Shown in pieces: positions 1 to 9,136 of a stretch of DNA of 24,457 nucleotides. The first letter of the stretch is position 1, and every line of letters starts with the position of its first letter. The translations under genes and the position numbers were made by a program. Source of the DNA: Phaeoceros laevis (Eukaryota; Anthocerotophyta; Anthocerotopsida; Notothyladales); the NCBI GenBank assembly GCA_049999765.1, contig JBNGIQ010003782.1, positions 1 to 24,457 on the forward strand, written 5' to 3'. Under the pieces are notes generated by a model. That model was given only the letters and a program-made list of their open reading frames with translations, did no database searches and was not told where the DNA came from.

Positions 1-457
1 AATTGCAATTAGCAATTAGCAAATCCGTAATTAGCAATTAGCACAATCGCAATTTCCTCTTGCTTCCTTCTTTTGCAAATCCTTGCTTAACAAATTCCAG
101 CCTGTGCAAATTCAACCAATGCTGCAAAATCACCAAAACCAACTCTCTTTTTGTGATTTCGCTCCTAGCCATTGCTTCTTATTTACACAATGTTGTGTGC
201 CGACATGGCATCATCTTCTGCCTTCGAGGAAGAAGTTTTCTGTCGTCCCCAACTTTGAGGTCGGATTCATTTTTCCTGGGGTAGCGCTGAATGCGCTAGG
301 GCCCAGCGCTCCTTCCCGGCATCGCCATCAACCAGGCTACTACTAGCCCACATCTCTGATTTTAGAAAAACAAAGATGTTGCCCGACTAACAATGTTGTT
401 TTCCATGCTCTTGCAGATTCTATCAAATCTAAGAGCCAATGCGTGCTCGCTCTATCT
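1..457. other. AT-rich left edge, no gene recognised
   Basis: The first 45 bases contain two copies of a 15-bp direct repeat (7-21 and 29-43) built from the unit AATTAGC. The open frames here are short, lack similarity I can recognise and overlap each other. If the neighbouring 458-690 segment is a minus-strand LTR plus primer-binding site, this stretch would be the untranslated internal start of that element. I see no gag-like protein in it. Confidence 0.4.
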
Positions 458-690
458 GCTGTGATACCATAGAGAAACTAGAGCACGCTTAGGAAAATAA
501 GAATGGATTGAATAGGTGGCCTCGGGGGCTTCGGGGGTTGGTTTAAATAGCAGTCCTACCTAAACGACATACCCTTTCGAAAAGTCGCGACCCTATGTAT
601 AGACCCTTAACTAACTAACTAACCCTTAGGCTACTCTGCTATCTAGTTAGGTCTAACTAGGTCTTCTTTACTCCCCACTGGGTTGTACAG
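458..690 (-). mobile_element. Probable LTR-retrotransposon remnant: LTR end plus primer-binding site
   Basis: Read on the minus strand, 469-458 gives TGGTATCACAGC. This differs at one base from TGGTATCAGAGC, the initiator-methionine tRNA primer-binding site common in plant Copia elements. About 75 bases upstream on the same strand is a TATA-like TATTTAAA (549-542), which is the expected spacing for an LTR R-U5 segment of roughly 70 nt. A possible LTR start, TGTACA, lies at 689-684, giving an LTR of about 219 bp, but I see no clean terminal CA, so the boundaries are uncertain. No gag, integrase or reverse transcriptase reading frame follows, so the element is truncated or a fragment cut by the window edge. 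Confidence 0.4.
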
Positions 691-959
691 TGGAAGCAAT
701 CTCCTTGCCCTTCTCGGTGCGACTCTCAATAAAGATGGATTCCTCATTGAAATGCAGGGGGCAACTTAGAAAGCCTGAGCTGACAGTCGCAAAACTGTGT
801 TGTTCAAACTTGAGCTCCAACTCAATACACTTGCCAGTTCTCCCCTCAGATTCGCACAGCAAAGAAATATGCCTCGCCTCGGAGTTCATAATTGCGTGAA
901 CTACATCAGAAAAAAAGGAGACGAAGTGAATAACTATGCGGCAGGAAAGAACGAAGCAT

Positions 960-1915
960 AGTTTCAATCGACAGGTTCAAAAAAAGCCCGACTGGAGAAT
1001 GAGGCACAATAAGACACTTGAACGCACAATAAGATCCTAAAACGCACTCTAATTTTTTGGCGCACTAGCACCATATGTCCACGAATAAGCCACTATTAAG
1101 GCCCCCAGCATACCACGTCACCGAACAATTACAATGCGCCTCTTCAAACCCGATACTTCAGATAGACCAAACTATTTTTGTGGAGAGCATGGTAAACGCT
1201 CCATCGAGACTGTCAGACAATAAAACCTTGGACAAAGTACTTTTAATATTGCGTGTCTCCGATAGACGACGCGCTGGCCTTTAAGTTGCACTTTGTGGAT
1301 TGTGGGCCACTAGCTCCACTGCCAGGCCCGAAGCCTCCACGCCTGGTGGCGTAGGACATCGTCAGTCGTGGAGTCTCCACGCCTGCTGGCATAGAGACAT
1401 CGCGGAAAATACTTGCTTGAGTTCGCCGGACAATAAATAAACTCAGATAAACTACTATTTTTTTCGAGGTTGGTAGACGGCGCAATGGCCACAGCGGCGC
1501 AGTTAGACGCGTGGGCGGTTCTATTCGTAAATGCGCATTTTCATTCCACCAGGCGGCAGTGGATGCTCCGCACAACATGGGTGGGAGCCATATCATATCT
1601 CGAGTGAGTTTGAATTTTTTAGCTGCGTGGAGGAACCGCATTATTGAGACGGGTGGGGGCCATATGATATCCCGAGTTTGAATCTTTTAGCCGCGTAGAG
1701 GAACCGCATTATTGAGACTATCTGACAATAGAACCTCAGTCTAAATACTTCTTTTTTTGCGAAGGCCGGTAAAGGCTTCTTTTTGCGAATGACTTGTGAG
1801 TCAGAAGTTTTGATCGGTAGATTGGAAAAAAACTTTACTGGATAATGAGGCACAATGAAACCCTAGACAAACGCACTCTAATTTTGTGGCGCGCTGACAC
1901 CACATGTCCACGACG
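960..1915. repeat. Block of degenerate direct repeats
   Basis: Several motifs recur in direct orientation. A segment of about 80 bp beginning near a shared GAATGAGGCACAAT-like string and ending in TGTCCACGA occurs at about 1005-1085 and again at about 1840-1914. A motif starting GACAATA, then an A/C-rich run, a T-run and a GG(T)A-rich tail recurs near 1216, 1430 and 1723. A tandem pair of about 70 bp occupies 1580-1650 and 1651-1718. The open frames inside carry no recognisable domain. This looks like old non-coding repeat DNA, probably from a mobile element, that expanded locally and then diverged. Confidence 0.55.
1580..1718. repeat. Tandem duplication, unit about 70 bp
   Basis: Two adjacent copies (1580-1650 and 1651-1718) share a start resembling GGTGGGNGCCATAT and the same end GAGGAACCGCATTATTGAGAC-like string, with a few substitutions and a 3-bp length difference. 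It is nested within the larger degenerate repeat block and has no coding character. Confidence 0.7.
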
Positions 1916-2399
1916 TGGAGACTCCGTGGATGAACAACCTAGAGTCAACTTGACGTTAATGTAATGGTCCCAAATTTTGTCTGGCTGTTTAAACATACTG
2001 CTGAACATAGGAAAGAGAACCGATTAGGCATGTTGTGAAGGTTGAAAACGTGGCAAAACAGGCTGAACTTTGTATAGAGGTTTGAAGATTTAAACTCTAC
2101 ATGATGAGATCGTGCTTGGATAAGTCGGTCCTTGGATGGTTGAGTGCTAGATAGTGTCCAAGAATACTGAAGGAAAGCAATGTATACTTGGTTGGTGATG
2201 AAGCAAAGATCGGCAATGGCAGCTTAAGCATGTGAAAGAATTTCATTCCATTTCCAGTCGGCCAGTCGATATGGATGCTAAGTGCATAAGTCCCGCAGCC
2301 GAAGATGCAAATGGCGAAGGTGGATTTGCAACAGGGCCGCAGCGGGTGCGGGGTTGGCAACACGGCCGCAGTGGCAGGCAGCGGGCTCCGAGAGGGATT
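1916..2399. other. Spacer without recognised gene
   Basis: Nothing recognisable as a gene, RNA or mobile-element terminus is visible. A GC-rich stretch near 2290-2430 has short repeated GCAGCGGG/GCCGCAG strings. It forms a proline- and alanine-rich low-complexity tail when read on the minus strand in the frame of the decayed coiled-coil gene just to the right. Confidence 0.4.
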
Positions 2400-2965
2400 A
2401 GCAGCGGACAGTGGGTGCGGGATTGGTAGGAGGGCCGTAGCAGTCTCACGTACTTTCTCTTCATACTCTTTGAGTTGCTCTTCGGACATTTTTTGGATAT
2501 GATGCTTCAAGATACTTTTGATCTCTTCCACCTCTAGCCGGGATTGCCCGATAGCTTCTTGATTCTCCCAAGTATCTTCTCCATGGCTTCTTTATGCTCT
2601 TTCTCTTTTTTCTTTCTATAGCTTTCTGATGTGTTCTGTCCTTCAAGATTTTCCATCTCTTCAACTTCCGTTTCTTTTTCACACTGTCACACATTATGAA
2701 CGGATAATCCACCTCAAAAGTATTGGCTTTTCTCTTCAAATGGTTTTGTCTAAGCCAAAACATGATCATTCGCTTCTTTAAGACCTTTGTTGACACTTCG
2801 AAGAACTTTTACCTCTTCCACAACATCATCCACGTTACGAAGATGCTTAGTCAGATGTTTCGTTATCATATCCGTTGACCACGCAAAACACAGCATTAGG
2901 AAAAACATTGGGGGCGTTGCCGGCTTGCATTCCCCTAACTCTGGATGAGCTAGTTCCGCGACCAA
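2400..2965 (-). pseudogene. Decayed coiled-coil protein gene
   Basis: On the minus strand, charged heptad-like stretches lie in successive different frames. About 2965-2753 contains VDDVVEEVKVLRSVNKGLK and ends in a stop. About 2690-2580 reads a Glu/Lys-rich segment including KKEKEHKEAMEKIL. About 2560-2440 reads EVEEIKSILKHHIQKMSEEQ and then a Pro/Ala-rich tail. The composition agrees between segments, but stops and at least two frame changes separate them, so no intact product is possible without unseen introns. The stops fall inside coiled-coil text, so I favour a pseudogene. I do not recognise the family. A transposon-borne or nuclear coiled-coil protein are both possible. Confidence 0.4.
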
Positions 2966-3690
2966 CCTATACGTGCCTGGCCAGCCACCAGCCCGTAGGC
3001 CCGGTCCATTGCCCCCCGCCAGCTTATGCGAACCACATCCGGGCCTATGAGTTCACTTACTCGAAGCCCGGGTGCACGATATTTGCAAGGCAACCCTAAA
3101 CGAAGGGCTTTCAGGCCCGTAATTGGAGTCTTGCAAGTTTAGAAACGTGAGAATGATATCGATATACGTCAAGAATCTCAATATGGGGTAAACAAGTGTG
3201 ATCCATGTTGTGGTAAAAACAAAAATTAAGAAAACATGTCTATACTCAAAAACCGTTATCGAAACAACAAGCCCCATTATGGCCTATTGGTCTTTTAAGG
3301 GTTAACCACCAGGGCTTTTCCATTTACTAGATTCTATTATGGTAGCATATGGATATAAATAAAATTTTGAGGTATCTACTCCTTGTAGGAAAAAAAAGAT
3401 TCATGTAAAACGAACAATATGTATAAAACACACTTTGCCTAAAAAATGTTAACAACTATAGAAAAATGTACCTTATAATAAAATAAAAGATACATCCAGA
3501 GACTATTTTTGTTTTAAACTCATATCACTCATGTGAGCGAGGGATATATTATATCATTTTGTTGCCCGGTTGGCCTATCACCCAGATCGGAAAGTTTCTA
3601 TTCATTCATTCATCGAGTAGGCCTATGTACATAACTTAGTTGCGGGTTACGGCAAAATGTACGTATGTTTCGCAACGTTTCGGTACGTCT
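2966..3690. other. Spacer without recognised gene
   Basis: The left part is moderately GC-rich and the right part is AT-rich with A-runs. The open frames are short and lack motifs. Near 3653-3690 there are repeated GTTTCG/GTACG strings resembling ones found again at about 4735-4755 and 4840-4910, so the fold-back element may have inserted into an older TTTCG-rich repeat. No RNA gene was seen. Confidence 0.4.
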
Positions 3691-3941
3691 GAACTTTTTT
3701 AGCCATCCGTTTCCGAAGGGGGATATACCCAGATTAATAATTTTATATTATGGGGATATACAGTGCTGGAGCTGGCGATGAGAGAGACGAGCGAGTAGGA
3801 GCGCTGTGAGGCCGCAACGGCGGGACGAGATGTTGGCGGAGAATTGCACCAGCCGTGTCGGGGGCGGTTGCAGCATTGCTCCTGGCTAGCAATGATGTTG
3901 TTGCTGCTGCTAGCGCTGTTGAGCAGTGGGCTGTTGACCCG

Positions 3942-4588
3942 TCTCTTAAAGTGACACAAGTATTGATGAGGGGTAGCGTACGGGATGGTGGGTCCGACTC
4001 CTTCTGGCACGCGCCCGTCTCTCTCCTGCGCGCGTTGAGAGGCATTGTGGGTAGGCCCATGGCCGCATGCCCACAGGCCCCGATACCTCATGCCCATGCG
4101 CCTCCATGCCCCACCCCCATGCGCCTACCTTAGGTCATGCGCCCCTTGTGCCGCGCTCTTCGGGGTTTCATGCGCCTCTATGCGGGTGAGGCATGGGCAT
4201 GCGCCACCAACGAGCGCCACGACCCTTAGGAAAACCCAAAGGAGACCGCAAGAGGTGGAAACAAAAAAGTCCCCCATCAAAGTGCTAATCCGGGTCCGGG
4301 GCGCTTGACTTCGAAGTTCTCATCTCCCACACCCTATCCAGCCAGCCTTCCCTGCCAGCGATATAATGCTAGTTTTTGTGTTACTTGAACAATTTGCCCA
4401 CGGCTCGTGGCACGGCCCATGGGCATGCGGGCATGGGGGTGCATGGGCCATGCGGCCATGCGCCATGCGGCCATGGGCCTGCCCACAACGCCCCGCATGT
4501 GGGCAAGACAGAGACGGGCGTGCTAGAAAGAGTCGGACCCACCATCCCGTACGCTACCCCTCATCAATACTTGTGTCACTTTAAGAGA
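3942..4588. mobile_element. Fold-back element with perfect 59-bp inverted repeat
   Basis: Positions 3942-4000 are the exact reverse complement of 4530-4588. The arms continue inward imperfectly to about 4072 and 4464, giving arms of about 125-130 bp around a core of about 390 bp. The core is rich in CATGCGCC/GCATGGGC-type short repeats and contains no protein I recognise. Long terminal-like inverted repeats with a non-coding core suit a fold-back or MITE-like non-autonomous transposon, or an inverted duplication of part of another element. I found no convincing target-site duplication outside the arms, so the true ends may lie farther out. A transcript would form a long double-stranded stem. 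Confidence 0.6.
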
Positions 4589-4710
4589 TGGGGCTGTTGG
4601 AGGAGGAGGGCGTAGGCCCAAAGGTGAGTCATGTGCTGGCAGGCCCAGAGGCGAGTCATGTGCTGGTGAGCATTGGGCTGTTGGAGGAGGAGGAGAGCAC
4701 ACCACCTAGT
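4589..4710. repeat. Short direct repeats beside the fold-back element
   Basis: A string close to GGGCTGTTGGAGGAGGAGG occurs at about 4591 and again at about 4676. Between these, two near-copies of a unit of about 27 bp containing GAGTCATGTGCTGG lie at about 4620 and 4649. They look like slippage products or the sub-terminal part of the neighbouring element. Confidence 0.6.
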
Positions 4711-4923
4711 AAGTTAAATTAATAAGAGAAACGCACTATGTACGTTTCGCCGTAGGCCGCAATTTCACTTAGTGAAGGAAGTAATGAGCTGTTTTTTGTA
4801 TTCCAACAATTTTTAACTAATGTCATCCCATCCCGAGTGTTTCGAACGCATTTCGAACACACGTACATTCGAAACGCGTTTCGTGAAGCCCAAAACACGT
4901 TTCGCGTAAGTTTGGTACATAAG

Positions 4924-5072
4924 TTAGTTTGGAAAGAAGTTTGCAGTTTGAAGAAAAAAAAGATAAAATTACAAACCTACTTAGGTTATAAGCTTATATT
5001 TAGTTTGGAAAAAAGTAGGTTGCACTTTGAAGAAAAAGGTTTTGAAAAAAAAGGACAAAACTACAAACTACC
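4924..5072. repeat. A-rich direct repeat pair
   Basis: Two related copies of about 57-73 bp (about 4924-4980 and 5000-5072) start with TAGTTTGGAAA, continue through a TTTGAAGAAAAA string and end in ACAAACTAC-like sequence. Just upstream, 4838-4910 has several TTTCGAA/CGTTTCG strings. There is no coding character, and this is probably old repeat DNA. Confidence 0.55.
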
Positions 5073-5099
5073 ATTTTTCAAACTCATGTAATTCACCCG

Positions 5100-5874
5100 A
5101 ATGAGGTTGAAGGCCAAGAAGGCTAGGAGCTTAGCATATTGTTTGAAAATATATTTATTTATTCCATGTAGCAAAAGGGAGTACTAGTGCACATGCACCA
5201 TCGAAGATCCATATCTTTGGAGTTTCTCTACTTCTTAAGTTGTGAGAAGAGATCCACCCATCGAGATATCCCCATATGCAGCCATGACCGGATCATGGTG
5301 TTGCTGGGATGCCATGTCATCCCAGCCATGTGAATGACATGTCATCCAGCCCATGCAAGCAAGCAATCAATCTTGAAATAAGGAAAACACATTAAAGACA
5401 GCTCATCAGGGCAAAGCTTGACTACCTACCAACGTCGTACTAGCCGTCTCTCATGTACGTTACACTTTCTGGCCAATTGTCCTTCTCTGGGGTGCGCTCT
5501 GGGGTGCTGCAAGCAAGCGATGGCGCAAAGCTGAGCAACTGGTTGCCCGAGCAGGCAACCAGTTCGGTGAGATTATTGGAAATAACTCGAGGCGACGAAA
5601 ATCCTCTGCGGGGATTCTTGGAGCTTGATGAATGTAAGGCGATTTCATCTTCACATTCTTAGCTCACAGGCAGAAGAGTGACTGGGTTGCAGCTGTGCAG
5701 AGCCATAAGCCAACCCTATACATGTACGTGCAATCAATAGTGTGATCCCACTGTTGACGGACTGTTGACGATCGCACTTCGAATTCTGTTTCTGCTTGGC
5801 TGTGACCACGTTTTGCAGTGACGATCGACGCCGGATAAGCCCCAATGTGCACCACTCAAGCCGGGCGGACCCAC
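5100..5874. other. Spacer with one perfect hairpin, no gene recognised
   Basis: I see no supported gene. Positions 5537-5547 and 5554-5564 form a perfect 11-bp stem with a 6-nt loop. Around 5300-5360 there are short CATGTCATCC direct repeats and the palindrome ATGACATGTCAT. A minus-strand frame near 5590-5654 (YIHQAPRIPAEDFRRL) has protein-like composition and could be a further exon of the unknown minus-strand gene hinted at by 5875-6004. Confidence 0.4.
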
Positions 5875-6004
5875 CTTGAACGCTTCCACGAAACGCTTGT
5901 TGCCTGGAATATCCTGCGCAATGTAATCATAGAGGTGAAGCGATCTGTGTGGGTAGGTTGCATCCTTAGGGAGGATAGCCAACAGGAAAGGTGCTTTCGG
6001 CCGA
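5875..6004 (-). CDS. Possible orphan exon of an unidentified protein
   Basis: The minus strand encodes about 43 residues with balanced, conserved-looking composition, including LPKDATYPHRSLHLYDYIAQ. A good splice donor (AAG then GTGGGT) follows directly at the 5875 end. An acceptor-like pyrimidine-rich stretch ending CAG precedes about 6004. The opposite strand shows no comparable frame. I cannot name the protein family, and neighbouring exons were not convincingly located, although minus-strand open frames near 5590-5654 and 6060-6195 are candidates. It may be an exon of a real gene, or a leftover of a duplicated or decayed one. Confidence 0.3.
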
Positions 6005-6328
6005 CTGGTGCAGGTTGAACTGGTGATTCCCCCGTGTTTCCACTTTGGCCGGTGCTTGGTCCTTGCTTGGGTCCCGCCGCCAGAAGTCGCCCGATATTGC
6101 AGGGATTGACCACTCGAATCTTCCTTTTGGCAGAGAGAGAGGACCGATCTGATGGGATGATTTGCAGGCCTGTTGGTGAATAGAAAATGGAACAAGTCAC
6201 AGTGGAGACGTCCTGTCAGTCAGTGGGTCGGTTTCTGTAGAAAAGTGAACAAGAATGTGGGTGTAACCAAGGACCGGGTGAAGTTCACCACGCGGTGGGG
6301 TAACTGCAGTTGCATGCACCTCTCTCAC

Positions 6329-6335
6329 TATATAG
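6329..6335 (+). promoter_or_regulatory. TATA box, plus strand
   Basis: TATATAG sits in a typical core-promoter setting. An RY-type GCATGCA motif lies about 15 bases upstream, and a start codon follows 78 bases after the box. It could drive the small ORF at 6413-6562 or a non-coding transcript running into 6.5-7.7 kb. Confidence 0.4.
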
Positions 6336-6412
6336 AGCACCAGGTTCCTCAAGCAGAACCCAAGTCATTAGGCTCTCTGGTGCTTGTTTCTTCAGCTTCT
6401 TTGTACGCTGCC

Positions 6413-6562
6413 ATGGGTAGTTCGCTTCTGTTTTCGTTTGTGCCAGTTTCTGCCAGCGCCTGTTGCCCAAGAGACCACCGTCATGCAGTCTGCAGAAGGC
6501 TACGACACCAGAGCTGGGAGTCCTCTCGGATCATGTTTGCTTGTGCAGAACGGCTGCGGTAG
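6413..6562 (+). CDS. Possible 49-aa secreted peptide
   Basis: This ORF begins with ATG in an acceptable context, about 78 bases after a TATA box. Its first 16 residues (MGSSLLFSFVPVSASA) look like a signal peptide with a small-residue cleavage site before two adjacent cysteines. The predicted mature part is about 33 residues, basic, with further cysteines and several arginines. Length and layout resemble plant small secreted peptides, but I recognise no family and the ORF is short enough to occur by chance. An overlapping frame (about 6484-6626) is also open and ends at a plausible donor, so spliced alternatives exist. Confidence 0.25.
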   Translation: MGSSLLFSFVPVSASACCPRDHRHAVCRRLRHQSWESSRIMFACAERLR

Positions 6563-6737
6563 CTATAGCTACAGGCTATGCCCTGGGAGCAGTCCTGCAA
6601 AGTTGTTCATCTCAAAGGTAGCCATGAGCTACACAACTAGTTGGATTGCCAGTTTCTGTCCTCGCGAAGTGCTTACCATGGCCAGCTTTGGAGGGAGTGA
6701 GGTGCAACAGACAAGGACAAATCATCTCCTCTGAGAG

Positions 6738-6811
6738 TTGAATGTCATTCAGGCCTATGCTGGAGAGACCCACAGACGGGGATCTTTGGATCAGGCCTGA
6801 ATGGCATTCAA
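6738..6811. ncRNA. Hairpin with a 19-bp stem, candidate small-RNA precursor
   Basis: Positions 6738-6756 pair with 6793-6811 over 19 bases with a single mismatch, around a loop of 36 nt. An internal loop then leads to a further 5-bp match (6728-6732 with 6817-6821) and weaker pairing beyond. The near-perfect 19-bp arm and a total fold of about 95 nt are in the size range of plant microRNA precursors, or of a tiny MITE relic. No mature sequence is recognised as a known miRNA. Confidence 0.3.
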
Positions 6812-6821
6812 TGCCTAGAGG

Positions 6822-7768
6822 AAGTTGATTGATCACCAGTGTTGTACTGCTGCATTTTTGTAACTAAAGCAGCTCCTGATGTGTTGTTGTTCACGCTTGC
6901 TTGCAATTGGTTTTTGCTTCAGGAGTGCCGCTGGATACTGTTTTTCAGTCTGAGAAGGTTGATGTACGTCCCTTGCAAGTATATAGACGAAGACTTGCCT
7001 TTCAGACCTAGAACCAGTAACTTACAGACCTGTAGAGCTTTGCGGTCACTTTTCTCCTGAACAGAGCACTGCAGCTCTTTTCCTGTGGCAGGAGTGGAAA
7101 AGGTCAGCGGCCACATCCATGGAGCTGTTTAACCGCTGCCAATTGGCTTTGACGTTGGGTTGTCTCGTTTTGGTGTGCAATAACCTATCAGATCACTTAA
7201 ACTTCAGGAGTCTGAAGACATTCAAGCTAGTGTGATGTCAGGGACTCGGGAGAACGTGAACCTTGAGAGCATTGTGGTAGCTTCGTTAGAGGTGATTCTT
7301 CTTTATGCAGGATGCAACCTCTGCTAAGACAAAACACTTGCTTCATGGCCAGTGAATTCTAGACTAGTTCAAGGCTAGGCCCGGTTTTCACACGGACTCC
7401 ATGTAGGCTGCTTGAGCAGTAGACCTGTGAGTTGCCTGCCTACGGAAGCGTCTGGTATGGGGCTCTCTCTGCCATGGAAAACAGCTGTTCTTTGGTTTAG
7501 CAGTGTGTTTCCGCACTTCATCCGATCTGAAATATATGGACAGGGGAGTGAGGGGCCTCGAAATCCCAAATGTAACTCCTTTCACGTGGCTTCAGGCTCT
7601 CGTCTCAAGTTGGCGTTCTCCAAGTGCTGACACTTTTTGTCACCACTGTGGTCACGTGAATGTCAGTGGTTTTGGCCTTTCTGGGAGGTAGAAGAACGAA
7701 CCGTTTTTCTTTAATCTAACTGCAGGGTGAATGAATAGTCTCTCGTGGCTCTATCCTGACGGATTAGT
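6822..7768. other. Spacer, no gene recognised
   Basis: The base composition resembles transcribed plant DNA, and several TGCAG acceptor-like strings occur, but I find no continuous set of coding exons on either strand. The right end would contain the 3' untranslated region of the UNC93-like gene, whose stop is at 7769. No AATAAA-type signal is obvious there. Confidence 0.35.
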
Positions 7769-9136
7769 TCACACGACGGCAGCCTCCTCTGCTGCGAGTT
7801 CAGAAGCGGATTGCTTTTTCGGTGCAGAAGGGTCCTGCACCTCTTCTCCATCGTAGAGGCTGTCTTCCACAGACACGACTACAGGAAGGGCACACACGAC
7901 TCCCAGCCCAAGCAGAACCGAGTTGATGATGAGCTGCCACAAGAAAGAAACCTTCTTTGCATCCACTTGCGAGGCCATTGCATAGCCCGCGTTCTGGATG
8001 GCCTTGTAAAATCCGGTAAATCTGGCAGCTTCTTGAGTTTTGTTGGTCAGAGCTCCCATGAGCCAGTAAGCGTACGTTTGCCAGAACGCATCGAACAGGC
8101 CGTAGCAGGCGTAGAGAGTGAAGGGACCGGCGTAGCTCCGAACCTGGGACACGTCGATCGTTTCCCGATGGGCGGACTCTCGAGTGAAGGAGAGCTGGAA
8201 TGCCAGACCTCCCCCCCACACGGCCAGGACTGTCGCTCCCAGGACGCCCAGTCCCAGCCTCGCCCTCCTGCTTCTTAGCATGACCTTGGTGTCCAGCAGA
8301 TTACCCATCAAATTGGATCCAAGGATCTGCGCAGCCCAGTAGAAGGTGCCATTGAAGGCCCTGGTGCGGAGCGTGAACTTGCCGCCCCCGTTCACCCCGT
8401 TGAATTGGTAGGGGTAGAACCAGTTGGAGCTGATGAACATAGGGACCAGCGTCATCATCCGCCAGTCCAGGAAAAGTTTGAAGATGGCCACAGTTTCGGT
8501 CTTCCAATCCGAGTACATGTAAGGAGCAACAGAAGTGCCATCGTCTCGGATCACCTGGCTTGGGTGCAGCAAAGTCAAGGACAAGCCAGCTCCAACTGCC
8601 ATGACTACCATGAAGGAGATGTAGGTAGCTGTGGAAACCTCTGACTTCTTGTTGTCCCACTCGATGATGATTGGAATGAGAGAACCCAAGCAGGCTCCCA
8701 AATTGAAGATGCCCCAGAAGATCCCAATGAATTTGCCCTTGTCTTTCTCACCTGGGTAGGACATCATGATGGCACCTTGAGCCGTCCAGAGGAAGCCAGC
8801 TCCCACACCCAGAACTCCTCCAGCAAAAATGACGAAGACGGGGTTGTATGAGAGGTAGGATCCCACGTAGAACACATAGGTGAGGCCTCCCAAAAACAGA
8901 GTCAAGCGGTGGCCGATCACATTGAATAGGCCTCCTGCCACCAAAGAACATACAGCGAAGGTGACAGACAGGGCAGTGTTGGCATTATCCGTAACGGTGG
9001 CGTCCCTTTTCCCTCCCGCTCCCAGCCCGTTGACGGCGTTGAACATTCCAGGGCAGCAGAAACAAATGAAACCCAGAATGATCACCTGAAACAGAGGGCT
9101 GCGGAATCGGGCTGCTCTTGGTGTCTTCATCTTCAT
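7769..9136 (-). CDS. UNC93-like major-facilitator membrane protein, intronless
   Basis: The 455-aa product resembles the plant and fungal UNC93-like branch of the major facilitator superfamily (Arabidopsis UNC93-like protein 1 type). It has about eleven or twelve hydrophobic segments, beginning at residues 15-33, 52-72, 76-94 and 100-120. The family signature GFICFCCPGMFNAVNGLGAG follows the short basic N-terminus, and SYPGEKDKGKFIGIFWGIFN lies after the fourth helix. The acidic tail (about 425-455) is probably cytosolic. I chose ATG 9136, giving MKMKTPR. The open frame extends only six codons upstream before a stop and has no other ATG. The family is known or suspected to act in transport or ion-channel regulation, and the substrate here is unknown. 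There are no introns, unlike the neighbouring golgin, PSAT1 and NDUFS7 genes. Confidence 0.92.
   Translation of the reverse strand: MKMKTPRAARFRSPLFQVIILGFICFCCPGMFNAVNGLGAGGKRDATVTDNANTALSVTFAVCSLVAGGLFNVIGHRLTLFLGGLTYVFYVGSYLSYNPVFVIFAGGVLGVGAGFLWTAQGAIMMSYPGEKDKGKFIGIFWGIFNLGACLGSLIPIIIEWDNKKSEVSTATYISFMVVMAVGAGLSLTLLHPSQVIRDDGTSVAPYMYSDWKTETVAIFKLFLDWRMMTLVPMFISSNWFYPYQFNGVNGGGKFTLRTRAFNGTFYWAAQILGSNLMGNLLDTKVMLRSRRARLGLGVLGATVLAVWGGGLAFQLSFTRESAHRETIDVSQVRSYAGPFTLYACYGLFDAFWQTYAYWLMGALTNKTQEAARFTGFYKAIQNAGYAMASQVDAKKVSFLWQLIINSVLLGLGVVCALPVVVSVEDSLYDGEEVQDPSAPKKQSASELAAEEAAVV

Noticed and set aside
600-630. CTAA repeats resembling a telomere tract
   Set aside because: The unit is CTAA and not the plant telomere heptamer CCCTAAA, and only about three units are present.
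7811-8278. Plus-strand open frame of 155 codons
   Set aside because: It is antisense to the UNC93-like gene, which has clear membrane segments and family motifs, and its translation shows no domain.
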